Position numbers and translations under genes: made by a program
Part shown: positions 8,688 to 17,765 of the stretch, piece after piece
Layout: each line of letters starts with the position of its first letter
Numbering within the stretch: position 1 is the stretch's first letter
Notes under the pieces: model-generated
Seen by the model: the letters and a program-made list of their open reading frames with translations, nothing else
Databases searched by the model: none
What the model was told of the DNA's origin: nothing
Source of the DNA: Lichenicoccus roseus
GTDB lineage: Bacteria; Pseudomonadota; Alphaproteobacteria; Acetobacterales; Acetobacteraceae
Length of the DNA: 64,000 bases
Reading direction: 5' to 3'
NCBI RefSeq assembly: GCF_005844085.1
Contig: NZ_VCDI01000002.1
Span: 620,001-684,000, forward strand

Positions 8688-9257
8688 TCAGAAACTCTCC
8701 TTGGTCCGACCGGTCGCAAGCCCGGTATCGACTGTGCCGCCATCGGGCGCGTTCTGCGGACCGATCTCCGGCAGCATGCTGCGCCAGCGGACCGGCGCGC
8801 GGGCAATGGCATAATGCGCGCCCTGGTCCAGATATGGGAGCGCCGCCGCCTGGCGCACCGGCGACGGCCAATCCGGCGGCGGAAGCACGACGGCAAACAG
8901 GATGTAGGCCAGCACCAGCAGGGCGCCACCCCTCGCCAGCCCGAAGGCGGCGCCGAGCGCGCGGTCGATGCCGCCCAGCAGCGACAGCCGGACCAGCCGG
9001 CTCAGCAGCGTGGCGGCGATCGACAGGCCGATCAGGATGGCGACGAACACGACGGTGAAGGCCAGCACGTCGGCGATCAGGCCATCATCGACCAGCCGGC
9101 CGGCGAGCGGCAGCGCCACGCCGTAGTAATGGGTGGCGAGCAGCGCCGCGACGATCCAGGCCGCCAACCCGAGCATCTCGCGCGCGAGGCCGCGCAGCAG
9201 CCCGACCAGTACCGAGAGCGCAACGAACGCCAGCATCACCGCATCGACCCAGTTCAT
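8688..9257 (-). CDS. cvpA: CvpA family inner-membrane protein
   Basis: 189 residues with four hydrophobic segments in the first ~150 residues; the start MNWVDAVMLAF and the LRGLAREMLGLAAW segment are characteristic of CvpA. E. coli CvpA is needed for colicin V production, but the wider role is in envelope homeostasis. The chosen ATG gives the conserved start; upstream sequence is not conserved-looking. It sits one base before purF, the widespread cvpA-purF pairing. The C-terminal tail after ~150 is hydrophilic. Confidence 0.92.
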   Translation of the reverse strand: MNWVDAVMLAFVALSVLVGLLRGLAREMLGLAAWIVAALLATHYYGVALPLAGRLVDDGLIADVLAFTVVFVAILIGLSIAATLLSRLVRLSLLGGIDRALGAAFGLARGGALLVLAYILFAVVLPPPDWPSPVRQAAALPYLDQGAHYAIARAPVRWRSMLPEIGPQNAPDGGTVDTGLATGRTKESF

Positions 9258-9351
9258 GCCGCCCCGTCCAAGCTTGGGCCATCCCCGGCCCGGCGCGCCG
9301 GGTATATCGCCCCGCACCGTGCATTGCACCAGTCCCGCATCGGCTTGGCCG

Positions 9352-10851
9352 CTATGCCTCCTGGCCCAGCCGCTCCCGGCGCGGCACCAGCAGGGCGACC
9401 AGCAGCACGGCCGCGCTCAGCGCCACGGCAAGGTAGAAGTCGGCGTGCAGCGCGTGAGCCAGCGCACCGACCAGGCGATGCAGATGCGGCGCAGGAAGGG
9501 AGGACCGCTGCCCGGCATCGACGAGGACGCCGACGATCGTGTGGTCATCGGGAGCACGGACTGACAGGCCGTGGTTCAGCAGGCCGCCGAACGCGGTGGC
9601 GCCGAGCGCCTGGCCGATCAGGCGGCTGAAATAGAACAGCGCCATCGCCCGGCCGCGGTCGGCGCGGGCGACACCGGACTGCACCGCGATGGTGAAGACC
9701 AGGCTGTTGATGGAAAGCCCGACGCCGAGCGCGCAGCAGCACAGGTCGAGCCACAGCAGGCTGTGCCCGGCGCCGATGCCCAGCAATCCGAGGCTGCCCG
9801 CGAGCAGCGCGACCGAGCCCGCGATGGCGACGGGGCGGACCCGCAGCCGGGCCAGTCTCCGGCTCAGCAGCATGGTGGTCGAGGTCCAGCAGACGCACAG
9901 CACCCCTAGGACGATCCCGGCCGACAAGGCATTGCCGCCGGCGACACCCTGCACCCAGGTCGGCAGCGAGGCGGTGATGCCCAGCATCACGCCGCCGCAG
10001 AGAGCGGCCGAAAGGGTGGCGGCGAGGATGGTGCGCCGGCGCAGCAGATGCGCCGGCAGCAGCGGGTCGTCCAGCCGGCGCTCGCGCCAGGCGAACGCCA
10101 GCAGGGCCAGCACACCGGCGCCGAGCAGGCCCGCGATCCTGGCGGCAGCGAGCGTCTGCGCCTGCACCAGCACCAGCATGACGAGACCGATCCCGATGAT
10201 CAGCAGCCCGGCGCCGGGGATGTCGATCGGCCGGTGGCGGCCGGTGCGCGGCGGCTCATGCAGGTAGCGCACGACCATCGCCATCGCAGCGAGGCCGATC
10301 GGCAGGTTGATCCAGAACACGAACGGCCAGCCGAAGACCCCGCCCGGCGAGTTCACGAAGAAGGCGCCGAGCAGCGGGCCGACGATGGCGGAGATGCCCC
10401 AGATGCCGGAGACGTAGCCCATCATGCGCGGCCGGTCGGCCGGTTCCGAGACGTCGCCGATGATGGTGGTGGCGAGCGGGACCAGGCCGCCGCCGCCGAT
10501 CCCCTGCATGGCGCGGAACAGGATCAGCGAGGGCATGCTCCACGCGCAGCCGCACAACAGCGAGCCGGCCAGGAACAGGGCGGCGCTCGCGAGATAGACC
10601 GGCTTGCGGCCGAAGCTGTCGGCGCACCGGCCGTAGATCGGCGTCACCACCGCCTGGGTCAGCAGGTAGGCGCCGAACGCCCAGGAGAACAGGCTGAAGC
10701 CACCGAGGCGGGCCACGATGGTGGGCATGGCGGTGCTGATCACGGTGACCTCGATCGCCGCCATGAAGCTCGAGATCAGCATCGCGGCGATCACCAGCTC
10801 GCGCCGGAGCTTGCCGCCGGGGACGGCCGGGCTGGCCGCTCTGGTGCTCAT
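9352..10851 (-). CDS. MFS multidrug exporter, DHA2 (EmrB/QacA-like)
   Basis: 499 residues with about 14 membrane helices, the size and topology of the DHA2 drug:proton antiporters. Visible motifs: GRCADSFGRKP (motif A, helix 2-3 loop), AMQGIGGGGLVP after helix 4, and GISAIVGPLLGAFF (motif C of exporters). The first helix carries the acidic SSFMAAIEVTVISTAMP (D/E of motif D1). It probably exports hydrophobic toxic compounds; the substrate is unknown. No regulator is adjacent. It follows the HisE-like gene by 16 bases on the same strand. Confidence 0.9.
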   Translation of the reverse strand: MSTRAASPAVPGGKLRRELVIAAMLISSFMAAIEVTVISTAMPTIVARLGGFSLFSWAFGAYLLTQAVVTPIYGRCADSFGRKPVYLASAALFLAGSLLCGCAWSMPSLILFRAMQGIGGGGLVPLATTIIGDVSEPADRPRMMGYVSGIWGISAIVGPLLGAFFVNSPGGVFGWPFVFWINLPIGLAAMAMVVRYLHEPPRTGRHRPIDIPGAGLLIIGIGLVMLVLVQAQTLAAARIAGLLGAGVLALLAFAWRERRLDDPLLPAHLLRRRTILAATLSAALCGGVMLGITASLPTWVQGVAGGNALSAGIVLGVLCVCWTSTTMLLSRRLARLRVRPVAIAGSVALLAGSLGLLGIGAGHSLLWLDLCCCALGVGLSINSLVFTIAVQSGVARADRGRAMALFYFSRLIGQALGATAFGGLLNHGLSVRAPDDHTIVGVLVDAGQRSSLPAPHLHRLVGALAHALHADFYLAVALSAAVLLVALLVPRRERLGQEA

Positions 10852-10867
10852 CGGCCGGATCGTTCGC

Positions 10868-11266
10868 TCAGGGCAGCTTGGTGCTGTCGACCCGCCAGGG
10901 CCGGGTCAGCCGCCGTTTCGGGCGGCCCGGCTTGTAGGCCATCTCGTGCAGCAGGGTGCCGATCCGCTCGCGCTTGTGCAGCTCGGTCCAGATCTCCTCC
11001 GGCTCCACCCCGGCAGTGGCCCACAGCAGGGTCAGCATGCCGACCAGTTCCGCCGAATGCCCGATCAGCGCCGCCCGGTCATGGGTGACCGCGGCGCCGA
11101 CGCAGGCCATCGCCTCGATGCCGGCCTCCCGGGCGACGCGGGCGATCAGGATCGGCGCCGAGAGATCCTGCCGGGTCGCCTCGTGCAGCGCGGCGTTCCA
11201 GAGCATGGTGAAGGCCCGCTCGGAGGCTTCCACGCCGGCGGTGGCGGGCGCCGTGGCCGGGGTCAA
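10868..11266 (-). CDS. HisE-like (phosphoribosyl-ATP diphosphatase-type) small protein
   Basis: 132 residues, TTG start that overlaps the metH stop as TTGA, so it is translationally coupled to metH. The helical part AELVGMLTLLWATAGVEPEEIWTEL resembles the C-terminal helix pair of HisE/MazG-like pyrophosphatases (a run of the type LLxHLLVLLAxxGV followed by xxVxxEL). The first half is less recognisable, and the acidic metal-binding set of true HisE is not clear. It may be a house-cleaning pyrophosphatase or a HisE paralogue rather than the histidine enzyme; the family call is tentative. Confidence 0.6.
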   Translation of the reverse strand: MTPATAPATAGVEASERAFTMLWNAALHEATRQDLSAPILIARVAREAGIEAMACVGAAVTHDRAALIGHSAELVGMLTLLWATAGVEPEEIWTELHKRERIGTLLHEMAYKPGRPKRRLTRPWRVDSTKLP

Positions 11267-14200
11267 ACCGTGAAGTACTTCGCGTGCGGGTTCAGGATCA
11301 CCAGCGCGCTGGTCGATTGCTCGGGGTGCAGCTGGTAGCCGTCCGACAGCGTGACGCCGACCCGTTCCGCCTCCAGCAGGCCGAGCAGCGGCACCTGGTC
11401 CTCCAGCTTCGGGCAGGCCGGATAGCCGAACGAGTAGCGCGAGCCGCGGTAGCCCTGCTGCAGCAGCTTGTCCATGTCGCGGTCGTCCTCGGACGAGTAG
11501 CCCAGCTCGGCGCGCATCCGCTTGTGGGCATACTCCGCCATCGCTTCCGCCATCTCGACCGACAGGCCGTGCAGGTAGAGGTAGTCCTGGTAGCGGTTGC
11601 CCTCGAACCAGTCTCGCGCGATGTCGGACGCCTTCTGGCCGACGGTCACCACCTGCAGGCCGATCACGTCGCGCACGTTGTCGTCGATGTCACGCACGAA
11701 ATCGGCGATGCAGGCGCCGTCCTCGCGTGGCTGGCGGGGCAGCGTGAAGCGCGCCACCTCGGTGCTGCCGTCCGGCTCGAACAGGATCAGGTCGTTGCCC
11801 TGTCCGGCCGCCTTCCAGTAGCCGTACACCGCCTGCGGCCGCAGGATCTGCTCGGCATTGGCCAGTGCCAGCATACGCCGCAGCACCGGGCGAAGCTCCT
11901 GCTTGGCCCAGCCGAGGAACTCCTCCAGGGAGCGGCCCTGCTTCCGGAAGCCCCACTGGAACTGGTACAGGCTGCGCTCATTGAGGAACGGCAGCACCGC
12001 CTCGGGCGTCGCCTCGATGGTGCGCGGTCCCCAGAACGGCGGCTCCACCGGATCGAGGCCGGCATTGAGGCCGCGCCGGCGTGCCTGCACGGCGGCCACG
12101 TCGACCGGCGCGAAGCCGCGGTTCTCCTGCTGCTCCGGCTCCCGCTTGTTCGCCCGCGCCTTGTTGCCGCGCCGCGATTTCAGCGCCGCCAGGTAGTCAT
12201 CGAAGCCGCCGGTGCTGACCTTGTCCATCAGCCCGAGACCATCGAAGGCGTCGCGCGCATAGGCGACGCGCCCCGACGTGCCATACGCGGCGACGCAATC
12301 CTCCTCGACATAGTTGCGGGTCAGCGCGGCCCCGCCCAGCAGCACCGGGATATCGAGCCCCTGGCGCGCCATCTCCTCGAGGTTCTCGCGCATCACCACG
12401 GTGGATTTCACCAGCAGCCCGGACATGCCGATGGCGTGCGCGCGCTCCTTCTTCACGGCCGCCACCATGTCGGCGAGCGGCACCTTGATGCCGAGGTTGA
12501 CCACCCGGTAGCCGTTGTTGGTCAGGATGATGTCGACCAGGTTCTTGCCGATGTCGTGCACGTCGCCCTTCACCGTGGCCAGCACGATGGTGCCGCGCTC
12601 CTGGCCCTCGACGCGCTCCATGTGCGGCTCGAGATGCGCCACCGCGGCCTTCATGGTCTCGGCGGACTGCAGCACGAACGGCAGCTGCATCTTGCCCGAG
12701 CCGAACAGCTCGCCCACCGTCTTCATGCCGTCGAGCAGGATGGTGTTGATGATGTCCAAGGGCTTGTTGGTCAGCATCGCGAGGTCGAGCTCGGCCTCCA
12801 GCCCCTTGCGATCGCCATCGACGATGCGGTCGCGCAGCCGCTCCTCGACGGTCTCGGCACGGCCCTTCTTGGCGACGTCGGCCAGCTTGCGGTCGGCGAA
12901 CAGCTCGAGCAGCCGCTGCAGCGGATCGTAGTCTTCGCGCCTGCGGTCGTAGATCAGGTCCTCGGCGACCTGAACCTCCTCGGCGGCGAGCAGGTGCAGC
13001 GGGCGGATCTTGCTGACATGCACGATCGCGCCGGACATGCCGGCCCGCACCGCATGGTCGAGGAACACCGAGTTCAGCACCGCGCGCGCGGCGGCATTCA
13101 GTCCGAACGAGATGTTGGACAGGCCGAGGATGATCTGGATGTCGGGGTATTTCTTCCGGATCAGCCTGATGCCCTCGATGGTCCACTCGCCGAGCTTGCG
13201 GTCGTCCTCGGACCCGGTCGCCACCGTGAAGGTGAGGGGGTCGATCAGCAGGTCCGATTGCGGCAGGCCGTGCTTGTCGCAGGCGAACTCGACCAGGCGC
13301 GTCGCCACCGCGAGCTTGCGCTCCGGGGTCTTGGCCATGCCCTCCTCGTCGATGGTCAGCGCGATCACCGCGGCGCCGAACTTCTTGGCCAGGATCAGCC
13401 GGTCGGCGGCGGCCTGCTCGCCATCCTCGAAATTGATCGAGTTGATGATCGGCTTGCCGCCATGCAGCTTGAGCGCCGCCTCGATGACGTTGGTCTCGGT
13501 GCTGTCGATCACCAGCGGCGCATTCACGCTGCTGGTGAAACGTGTGATCACCTCGTTCATCTCGGCGACCTCGTCGCGGCCGACGAAGGCGGTGCAGATG
13601 TCGAGGCTGTTGGAGCCCTCGGCGACCTGCTCGCGCCCGACCGACACGCAGCCGTCCCAGTCGCCGGTCTCCTGCAGTTCGCGCCACTTGCGCGAGCCGT
13701 TGGCGTTGCAACGCTCGCCGATCGAGAAGTAGCTGTTCTCCTGGCGCAACGGCACCTGGCTGTACAGGCTGGCCACCGACGGCACCCAGACCGGCGATCG
13801 CTTCACGGGGACCGGCCGGGAGCCGCTGCCGGCGCGCTTGCGCAGCATGGCGTCCATCGCCTGGATATGCGGGGTCGAGGTGCCGCAGCAGCCGCCGATC
13901 AGGTTGAGCCCGTCCTCGGCGATGAAGCGCTCCACCCAGGACGCCATCTCGGCGGCTCCCAGGGGATAATGCGTCTGCCCGTTCACCAGCTCCGGCAGGC
14001 CGGCATTGGGCTGCACCGACAGCAGGCCGGGCCAGTTGGTGGCCAGCCAGCGGACGTGCTCGGCCATCTCCTGCGGCCCGGTGGCGCAGTTCAGTCCGAG
14101 CAGCGGCACGTCGAGGGCGTGGATGGTGGTGGCCGCCGCCGCGATGTCGGGGCCAACCAGCAGGGTGCCGGTGGTCTCGACGGTGACCTGCACGAAGATC

Positions 14201-14757
14201 GGGGTGTCGGTGCCGGCTTCCAGGCGGGCCAGCTTGGCGCCGTTGACGGCCGCCTTGATCTGCAGCGTGTCCTGGCAGGTCTCGATCAGCAGCGCATCGA
14301 CGCCGCCGGCGATCAGGCCGCGGCATTGCGCGGCGAGGGCCGCCTCCAGCGGATCGTAGGCGATGTTGCCCAGGCTCGGCAGCTTGGTGCCCGGGCCGAT
14401 CGAGCCGATCACCCAGCGGTGGCGGCCGTCCGAGAAGCTGTCGGCCGCCTCGCGGGCCAGCTCGCCGGCGATGCGGTTGATCTCGTGGGTGCGATCCTCG
14501 AGGTCGAACTCGGCCAGCGTGATCGGCGAGCCGCCGAAGCTGTTGGTCTCGACCATGTCGGCGCCGGCCTCGAAGTAGCCGCGATGGATCTCGCGCACCA
14601 GCTCCGGCCGCGACAGGTTCAGCACCTCGGTGCAGTTCTCGCGGTTCCAGTAGTCCGCCTCGACGTCGAGCGTCAGGCTTTGAACCCGCGAGCCCATGCC
14701 GCCGTCGCACAGCAGCACCTGGTCGCGCAGGGCATCGAGTAGGTGGGGTCTTGTCAT
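11263..14757 (-). CDS. metH: Cobalamin-dependent methionine synthase
   Basis: 1164 residues, all four modules present. Homocysteine-binding domain (1-~310) with zinc ligands Cys224 (LNCATGPQ) and Cys290-291 (GGCCGTS). Pterin-binding domain ~340-600. B12 cap and B12-binding domain with DVHDIG at 732-737 (His734 is the lower cobalt ligand). C-terminal AdoMet activation domain with RGSRYSFGYPACP near the end. It transfers the methyl group of methyltetrahydrofolate to homocysteine via cob(I)alamin. A HisE-like gene follows with TTGA coupling. The upstream leader has a short perfect hairpin but no recognised B12 or SAM/SAH riboswitch. Confidence 0.97.
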   Translation of the reverse strand: MTRPHLLDALRDQVLLCDGGMGSRVQSLTLDVEADYWNRENCTEVLNLSRPELVREIHRGYFEAGADMVETNSFGGSPITLAEFDLEDRTHEINRIAGELAREAADSFSDGRHRWVIGSIGPGTKLPSLGNIAYDPLEAALAAQCRGLIAGGVDALLIETCQDTLQIKAAVNGAKLARLEAGTDTPIFVQVTVETTGTLLVGPDIAAAATTIHALDVPLLGLNCATGPQEMAEHVRWLATNWPGLLSVQPNAGLPELVNGQTHYPLGAAEMASWVERFIAEDGLNLIGGCCGTSTPHIQAMDAMLRKRAGSGSRPVPVKRSPVWVPSVASLYSQVPLRQENSYFSIGERCNANGSRKWRELQETGDWDGCVSVGREQVAEGSNSLDICTAFVGRDEVAEMNEVITRFTSSVNAPLVIDSTETNVIEAALKLHGGKPIINSINFEDGEQAAADRLILAKKFGAAVIALTIDEEGMAKTPERKLAVATRLVEFACDKHGLPQSDLLIDPLTFTVATGSEDDRKLGEWTIEGIRLIRKKYPDIQIILGLSNISFGLNAAARAVLNSVFLDHAVRAGMSGAIVHVSKIRPLHLLAAEEVQVAEDLIYDRRREDYDPLQRLLELFADRKLADVAKKGRAETVEERLRDRIVDGDRKGLEAELDLAMLTNKPLDIINTILLDGMKTVGELFGSGKMQLPFVLQSAETMKAAVAHLEPHMERVEGQERGTIVLATVKGDVHDIGKNLVDIILTNNGYRVVNLGIKVPLADMVAAVKKERAHAIGMSGLLVKSTVVMRENLEEMARQGLDIPVLLGGAALTRNYVEEDCVAAYGTSGRVAYARDAFDGLGLMDKVSTGGFDDYLAALKSRRGNKARANKREPEQQENRGFAPVDVAAVQARRRGLNAGLDPVEPPFWGPRTIEATPEAVLPFLNERSLYQFQWGFRKQGRSLEEFLGWAKQELRPVLRRMLALANAEQILRPQAVYGYWKAAGQGNDLILFEPDGSTEVARFTLPRQPREDGACIADFVRDIDDNVRDVIGLQVVTVGQKASDIARDWFEGNRYQDYLYLHGLSVEMAEAMAEYAHKRMRAELGYSSEDDRDMDKLLQQGYRGSRYSFGYPACPKLEDQVPLLGLLEAERVGVTLSDGYQLHPEQSTSALVILNPHAKYFTV

Positions 14758-14810
14758 GACGGCACGGCCTCGGGCAGATCAAGCGTCAAGCATATGGGCA
14801 CAGGTCGGGA

Positions 14811-15266
14811 TTGCTTGCGGCGGAGCAAGTGGGGCGGACCTTGTGGTCCGCGCGCCGCCCGCTGTCCAGTATCGGGAGCACGACCCTGTTCATAGACGCC
14901 CGCATCGCCGTCGATTTCCTGCCACGCTGCCCGGACCTGCCGCGCTCCGGGCAGGCCCTGCTGCTGTCCGCCGGGCTCCCGGCGGGGGCGGTGCCCGGCT
15001 GGACGGCCATGGTGCGCCTGCCCGCGGGGCTGGCCGGACCGGCGCCCGGCCCGCATGGCCCCGCCTGCGCCTGCTGCTCTCGCCCGGAACTCGCGCGCAT
15101 CCTGACCAGCCTGTTCCAGGCGCGTGCGAAGGGCGAGATCGGCTTCTTCCGTGGCGTGACCGCCGTGCTGCTGCCTGACGAGGCGGCATCGTTGCGCATG
15201 CTGCTGGAAACCGATCCGTTCCTCTCGGGATGCTATGTCGCGACAGACGCAACGATCGATAAGTAA
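14811..15266 (+). CDS. Hypothetical protein with a CxCC motif
   Basis: Up to 151 residues from a TTG; the convincing part starts near IDARIAVDFLPRC (about 14889). No family recognised. Visible features are a Gly/Pro-rich middle with three close cysteines (ACACCSRPE), suggestive of a metal or redox site, and a C-terminal helix-strand pair ending in LSGCYVATDAT. The gene is divergent from metH and its TTG lies inside the metH leader. It ends just before the A/T-rich gap ahead of the secretion locus. Codon use is like the neighbours, but the antisense frames are also open, so confidence is moderate. Confidence 0.5.
   Translation: MLAAEQVGRTLWSARRPLSSIGSTTLFIDARIAVDFLPRCPDLPRSGQALLLSAGLPAGAVPGWTAMVRLPAGLAGPAPGPHGPACACCSRPELARILTSLFQARAKGEIGFFRGVTAVLLPDEAASLRMLLETDPFLSGCYVATDATIDK
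14834..14851 (-). promoter_or_regulatory. Perfect hairpin in the metH leader
   Basis: GCGGACC-ACAA-GGTCCGC read on the minus strand, a 7-bp perfect stem with a four-base loop, about 80 bases upstream of the metH start. No U-run follows, so it is not an intrinsic terminator. It could be part of an RNA regulatory structure or a protein site; no known riboswitch core was recognised around it. Confidence 0.3.
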
Positions 15267-15297
15267 TGTCGAAACGATCGCGCCAATATATTTTTTT
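15251..15297 (+). promoter_or_regulatory. Paired AACGATCG repeats and T-run before the secretion locus
   Basis: AACGATCG occurs at 15251-15258 and again at 15273-15280, 22 bases apart (two helical turns), followed by seven consecutive T at 15291-15297. The CGATCG cores are palindromic and can pair with each other. This may be a weak terminator for the gene ending at 15266 or a regulator site for the secretion operon. The whole 15267-15360 gap is far richer in A/T than the rest of the window, as expected of a promoter region. Confidence 0.35.
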
Positions 15298-15497
15298 AGA
15301 CAAAGCAGATCCTGTCATTGCGGCGCAGTAGCGAAATTTTATCGGAAAAAACCGGGCCTTCATGCTAAGGCTCGCCGCCGGATTGCTCGTTCCGGTTGAT
15401 CCCGGCAGCGCTGCGGACCGGTCTGGTCATGCTGGCGGCCGCGTTCATCGCGCCACGTCGTTTCAGCCGCGATGATGAGTTGTACAGAGGGAAGCCC

Positions 15498-17762
15498 GTG
15501 GCACATACCAGCGATAATTCGTCCGCGACTGGTGGCGCGACACATGGTGAGCCAGGCGGCGCGGGCGCGCAGGTAGACGGTCGTCTGGTGCGCCTGCGCG
15601 CGATCATGGCGGCGGCGCGCTACCACGGCGCCGAACTGGTGGCCGCCGACTATCGCGGCCCGATCACCGAAGTAACCCCGTCGCCGGCGAGCCTGGTGCA
15701 GTGGCTGAGCGAGCAGGGCATGGTCGCCAAGGCGATGTCGCTCAAGTTCCGCTACCTGGTCCGCATGACGAACACGCCGCCCTTCGTGCTGATTTTCAAG
15801 GATGGCGGCGCCGGCCTTTTCGTGGGCGCCGATCCCGCGCGCGGCGTGGTGTGGCTGCGCGATCCGATGGGCACCGAGGGCGATATTCCGGTCGCCGTCG
15901 ACGAGTTGCGGCTCTCGCAGGTCTGGACCGGCGACGTCGTGCTGGTGCAGCGCAGCCGAAACCAGTCGGAGAACGAGGCGCCGATCAACCTCGCCTGGCT
16001 GACGCGGATGGTGCTGCGCGAGCGCCGCTCGCTGCGCGACATCTCGATCGCCTCCGTCGTGCTTTCCCTGCTCACGATCTTTCCCGCGCTGATCGTCATG
16101 CAGGTGATCGACAAGGTGGTGAACCATCATTCGATGGCCACCCTGATCGCCATCTCGATGATCATCCTCACGCTGACCTCGTACGAGACGCTGCTCAGCT
16201 ACGGACGGCGCGAGATCGTCCTGGTGCTCTCCACACGGCTCGACAGCCGCATCGCGCTGGTGATCTTCTCGCGGCTGCTGTCGCTGCCGCTGGAATATTT
16301 CGAGCGCCAGCAGGCCGGCACCGTGATCGGCCGCGTGGCGCAGATCTACAAGGTGCGCGACTTCATCACCGGCAAGCTGATGAGCACCTTCCTCGACATG
16401 TTCACCCTGATGGTAATCCTGCCGTTCCTGTTCTTCATGTCCTCCACGCTGGCCTGGATGACGATGGCCGCCGCCGGGCTGATCGGCCTGCTGGTGGTGA
16501 TCTTCATCGGCCCGGTCGGCCGCCTGATCGGCCGCGTGATCGCCGCCGAGATGCGCCGCGCCAACATCATGTACGAAAGCGTCGCCGGCATACGCACGCT
16601 GAAGACCCTGGCGCTGGAGCCGTCGCGCCGCGTCGAGTGGGACGTCGCCACCGCCGACGTGGTGCGCGCCAAGCTCGATGCCGGGCGGATGGCGAACTGG
16701 CCGTCGACGCTGTCGATGCCACTCGAGATGTTCATCAGCCGCGGCGTGATCCTGGTCGGCGCCTACCTGCTGCTGACCGGCAGCAGCACGCTCGGCGCCG
16801 GCGGGCTGGTCGCCTTCATGATGCTGGGCGGCCGCGTCGCCTCGCCACTCGTCTCGCTGGCCAAGCTGCTTGAGGAATTCACCGAGGTGCGCTCGGCGCT
16901 CGGCGAGGCGGGTGCGGTGCTGAACCAGCCGACCGAGACCAAGGCGCTGACCAACGGCATGCGTCCGCGCATCGAGGGTGCGCTGTCGTTCGAGGACGTC
17001 AACTTCACCTACCCGGCCGGCAGCACCAAGGCGCTGGACGAGGTCAACTTCGAGATCCCCGCCGGCACCTCGCTCGGCATCGTCGGGCGGTCCGGCTCCG
17101 GCAAGTCGACCCTCACCCGCCTGCTGCAGGGCGTCAGCCGCAACTACACCGGCTTCCTCAAGCTCGACGGCGTCGACCTGCGCGAGATCAACCTGACGCA
17201 TCTGCGCAAGTCGTTCGGCGTGGTGCTGCAGGACAACTTCCTCTTCCGCGGCACCATCCGTGACAACATCACCGCCAATCGCCCGGGCCTGACGCTGGAG
17301 GATGCGGTGCGCGCCGCCCGCCTCGCCGGCGCCGAGGAGTTCATCGAGCGCATGCCCGGCGGCTACGAGACCTGGATCGAGGAGGGCTCGACCAACATCT
17401 CCGGCGGTCAGCGGCAGCGCCTCGCCATCGCGCGCGCGGTGATCACCGATCCCAAGCTGATGATCCTGGACGAGGCGACCTCGGCGCTCGATCCGGAAAG
17501 CGAGGCGCTGGTGAACGCCAACCTCAAGCGCATCAGCAAGGGCCGCACGATGATCATCGTGTCGCACCGGTTGTCGTCGCTGGTCGATTGCGACCTGATC
17601 CTGGTGATGGAGCGCGGCAAGGTCGCCGACCTCGCGCCGCACGAGGTGCTGGTCGAGCGCTGCGCCATCTACCGCCAGCTCTGGCTGCAGCAGAACCGCC
17701 ATCTCGATCCGCAGGGCAACAAGCGGGTGACACCCGCCCCGCTGCTGGCAGAGGGAGACTGA
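15498..17762 (+). CDS. Type I secretion ABC transporter (HlyB-like ATPase/permease)
   Basis: 754 residues from a GTG preceded by GAGGGA; the open frame continues upstream but without a ribosome site. Residues ~25-130 resemble a C39 peptidase fold but have no catalytic Cys, i.e. the degenerate C39-like domain of HlyB-type exporters. Six membrane segments follow (~165-430), then the nucleotide-binding domain: Walker A GRSGSGKS (530-537), ISGGQRQR (634-641), LMILDEATSALD (~654-665) and the H-loop VSHRLSS. Such transporters export RTX or adhesin proteins using a C-terminal signal without cleavage. It is followed three bases later by its HlyD partner. No TolC or substrate gene lies nearby. Confidence 0.92.
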   Translation: MAHTSDNSSATGGATHGEPGGAGAQVDGRLVRLRAIMAAARYHGAELVAADYRGPITEVTPSPASLVQWLSEQGMVAKAMSLKFRYLVRMTNTPPFVLIFKDGGAGLFVGADPARGVVWLRDPMGTEGDIPVAVDELRLSQVWTGDVVLVQRSRNQSENEAPINLAWLTRMVLRERRSLRDISIASVVLSLLTIFPALIVMQVIDKVVNHHSMATLIAISMIILTLTSYETLLSYGRREIVLVLSTRLDSRIALVIFSRLLSLPLEYFERQQAGTVIGRVAQIYKVRDFITGKLMSTFLDMFTLMVILPFLFFMSSTLAWMTMAAAGLIGLLVVIFIGPVGRLIGRVIAAEMRRANIMYESVAGIRTLKTLALEPSRRVEWDVATADVVRAKLDAGRMANWPSTLSMPLEMFISRGVILVGAYLLLTGSSTLGAGGLVAFMMLGGRVASPLVSLAKLLEEFTEVRSALGEAGAVLNQPTETKALTNGMRPRIEGALSFEDVNFTYPAGSTKALDEVNFEIPAGTSLGIVGRSGSGKSTLTRLLQGVSRNYTGFLKLDGVDLREINLTHLRKSFGVVLQDNFLFRGTIRDNITANRPGLTLEDAVRAARLAGAEEFIERMPGGYETWIEEGSTNISGGQRQRLAIARAVITDPKLMILDEATSALDPESEALVNANLKRISKGRTMIIVSHRLSSLVDCDLILVMERGKVADLAPHEVLVERCAIYRQLWLQQNRHLDPQGNKRVTPAPLLAEGD

Positions 17763-17765
17763 GCC

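Noticed and set aside
11284-14742. Plus-strand frame of 1152 codons opposite metH
   Set aside because: No motif, biased Arg/Gln/His content; metH on the other strand is complete with all catalytic residues.
14758-14889. Cobalamin or SAM-type riboswitch ahead of metH
   Set aside because: Searched by eye for the B12-box and for SAH/SAM-II cores; nothing convincing. Only the short hairpin is kept as an observation.
15396-15497. Longer N-terminus of the type I exporter from ATG 15396
   Set aside because: No ribosome site and non-conserved text; GTG 15498 has GAGGGA at a proper distance and gives the C39-like domain start.
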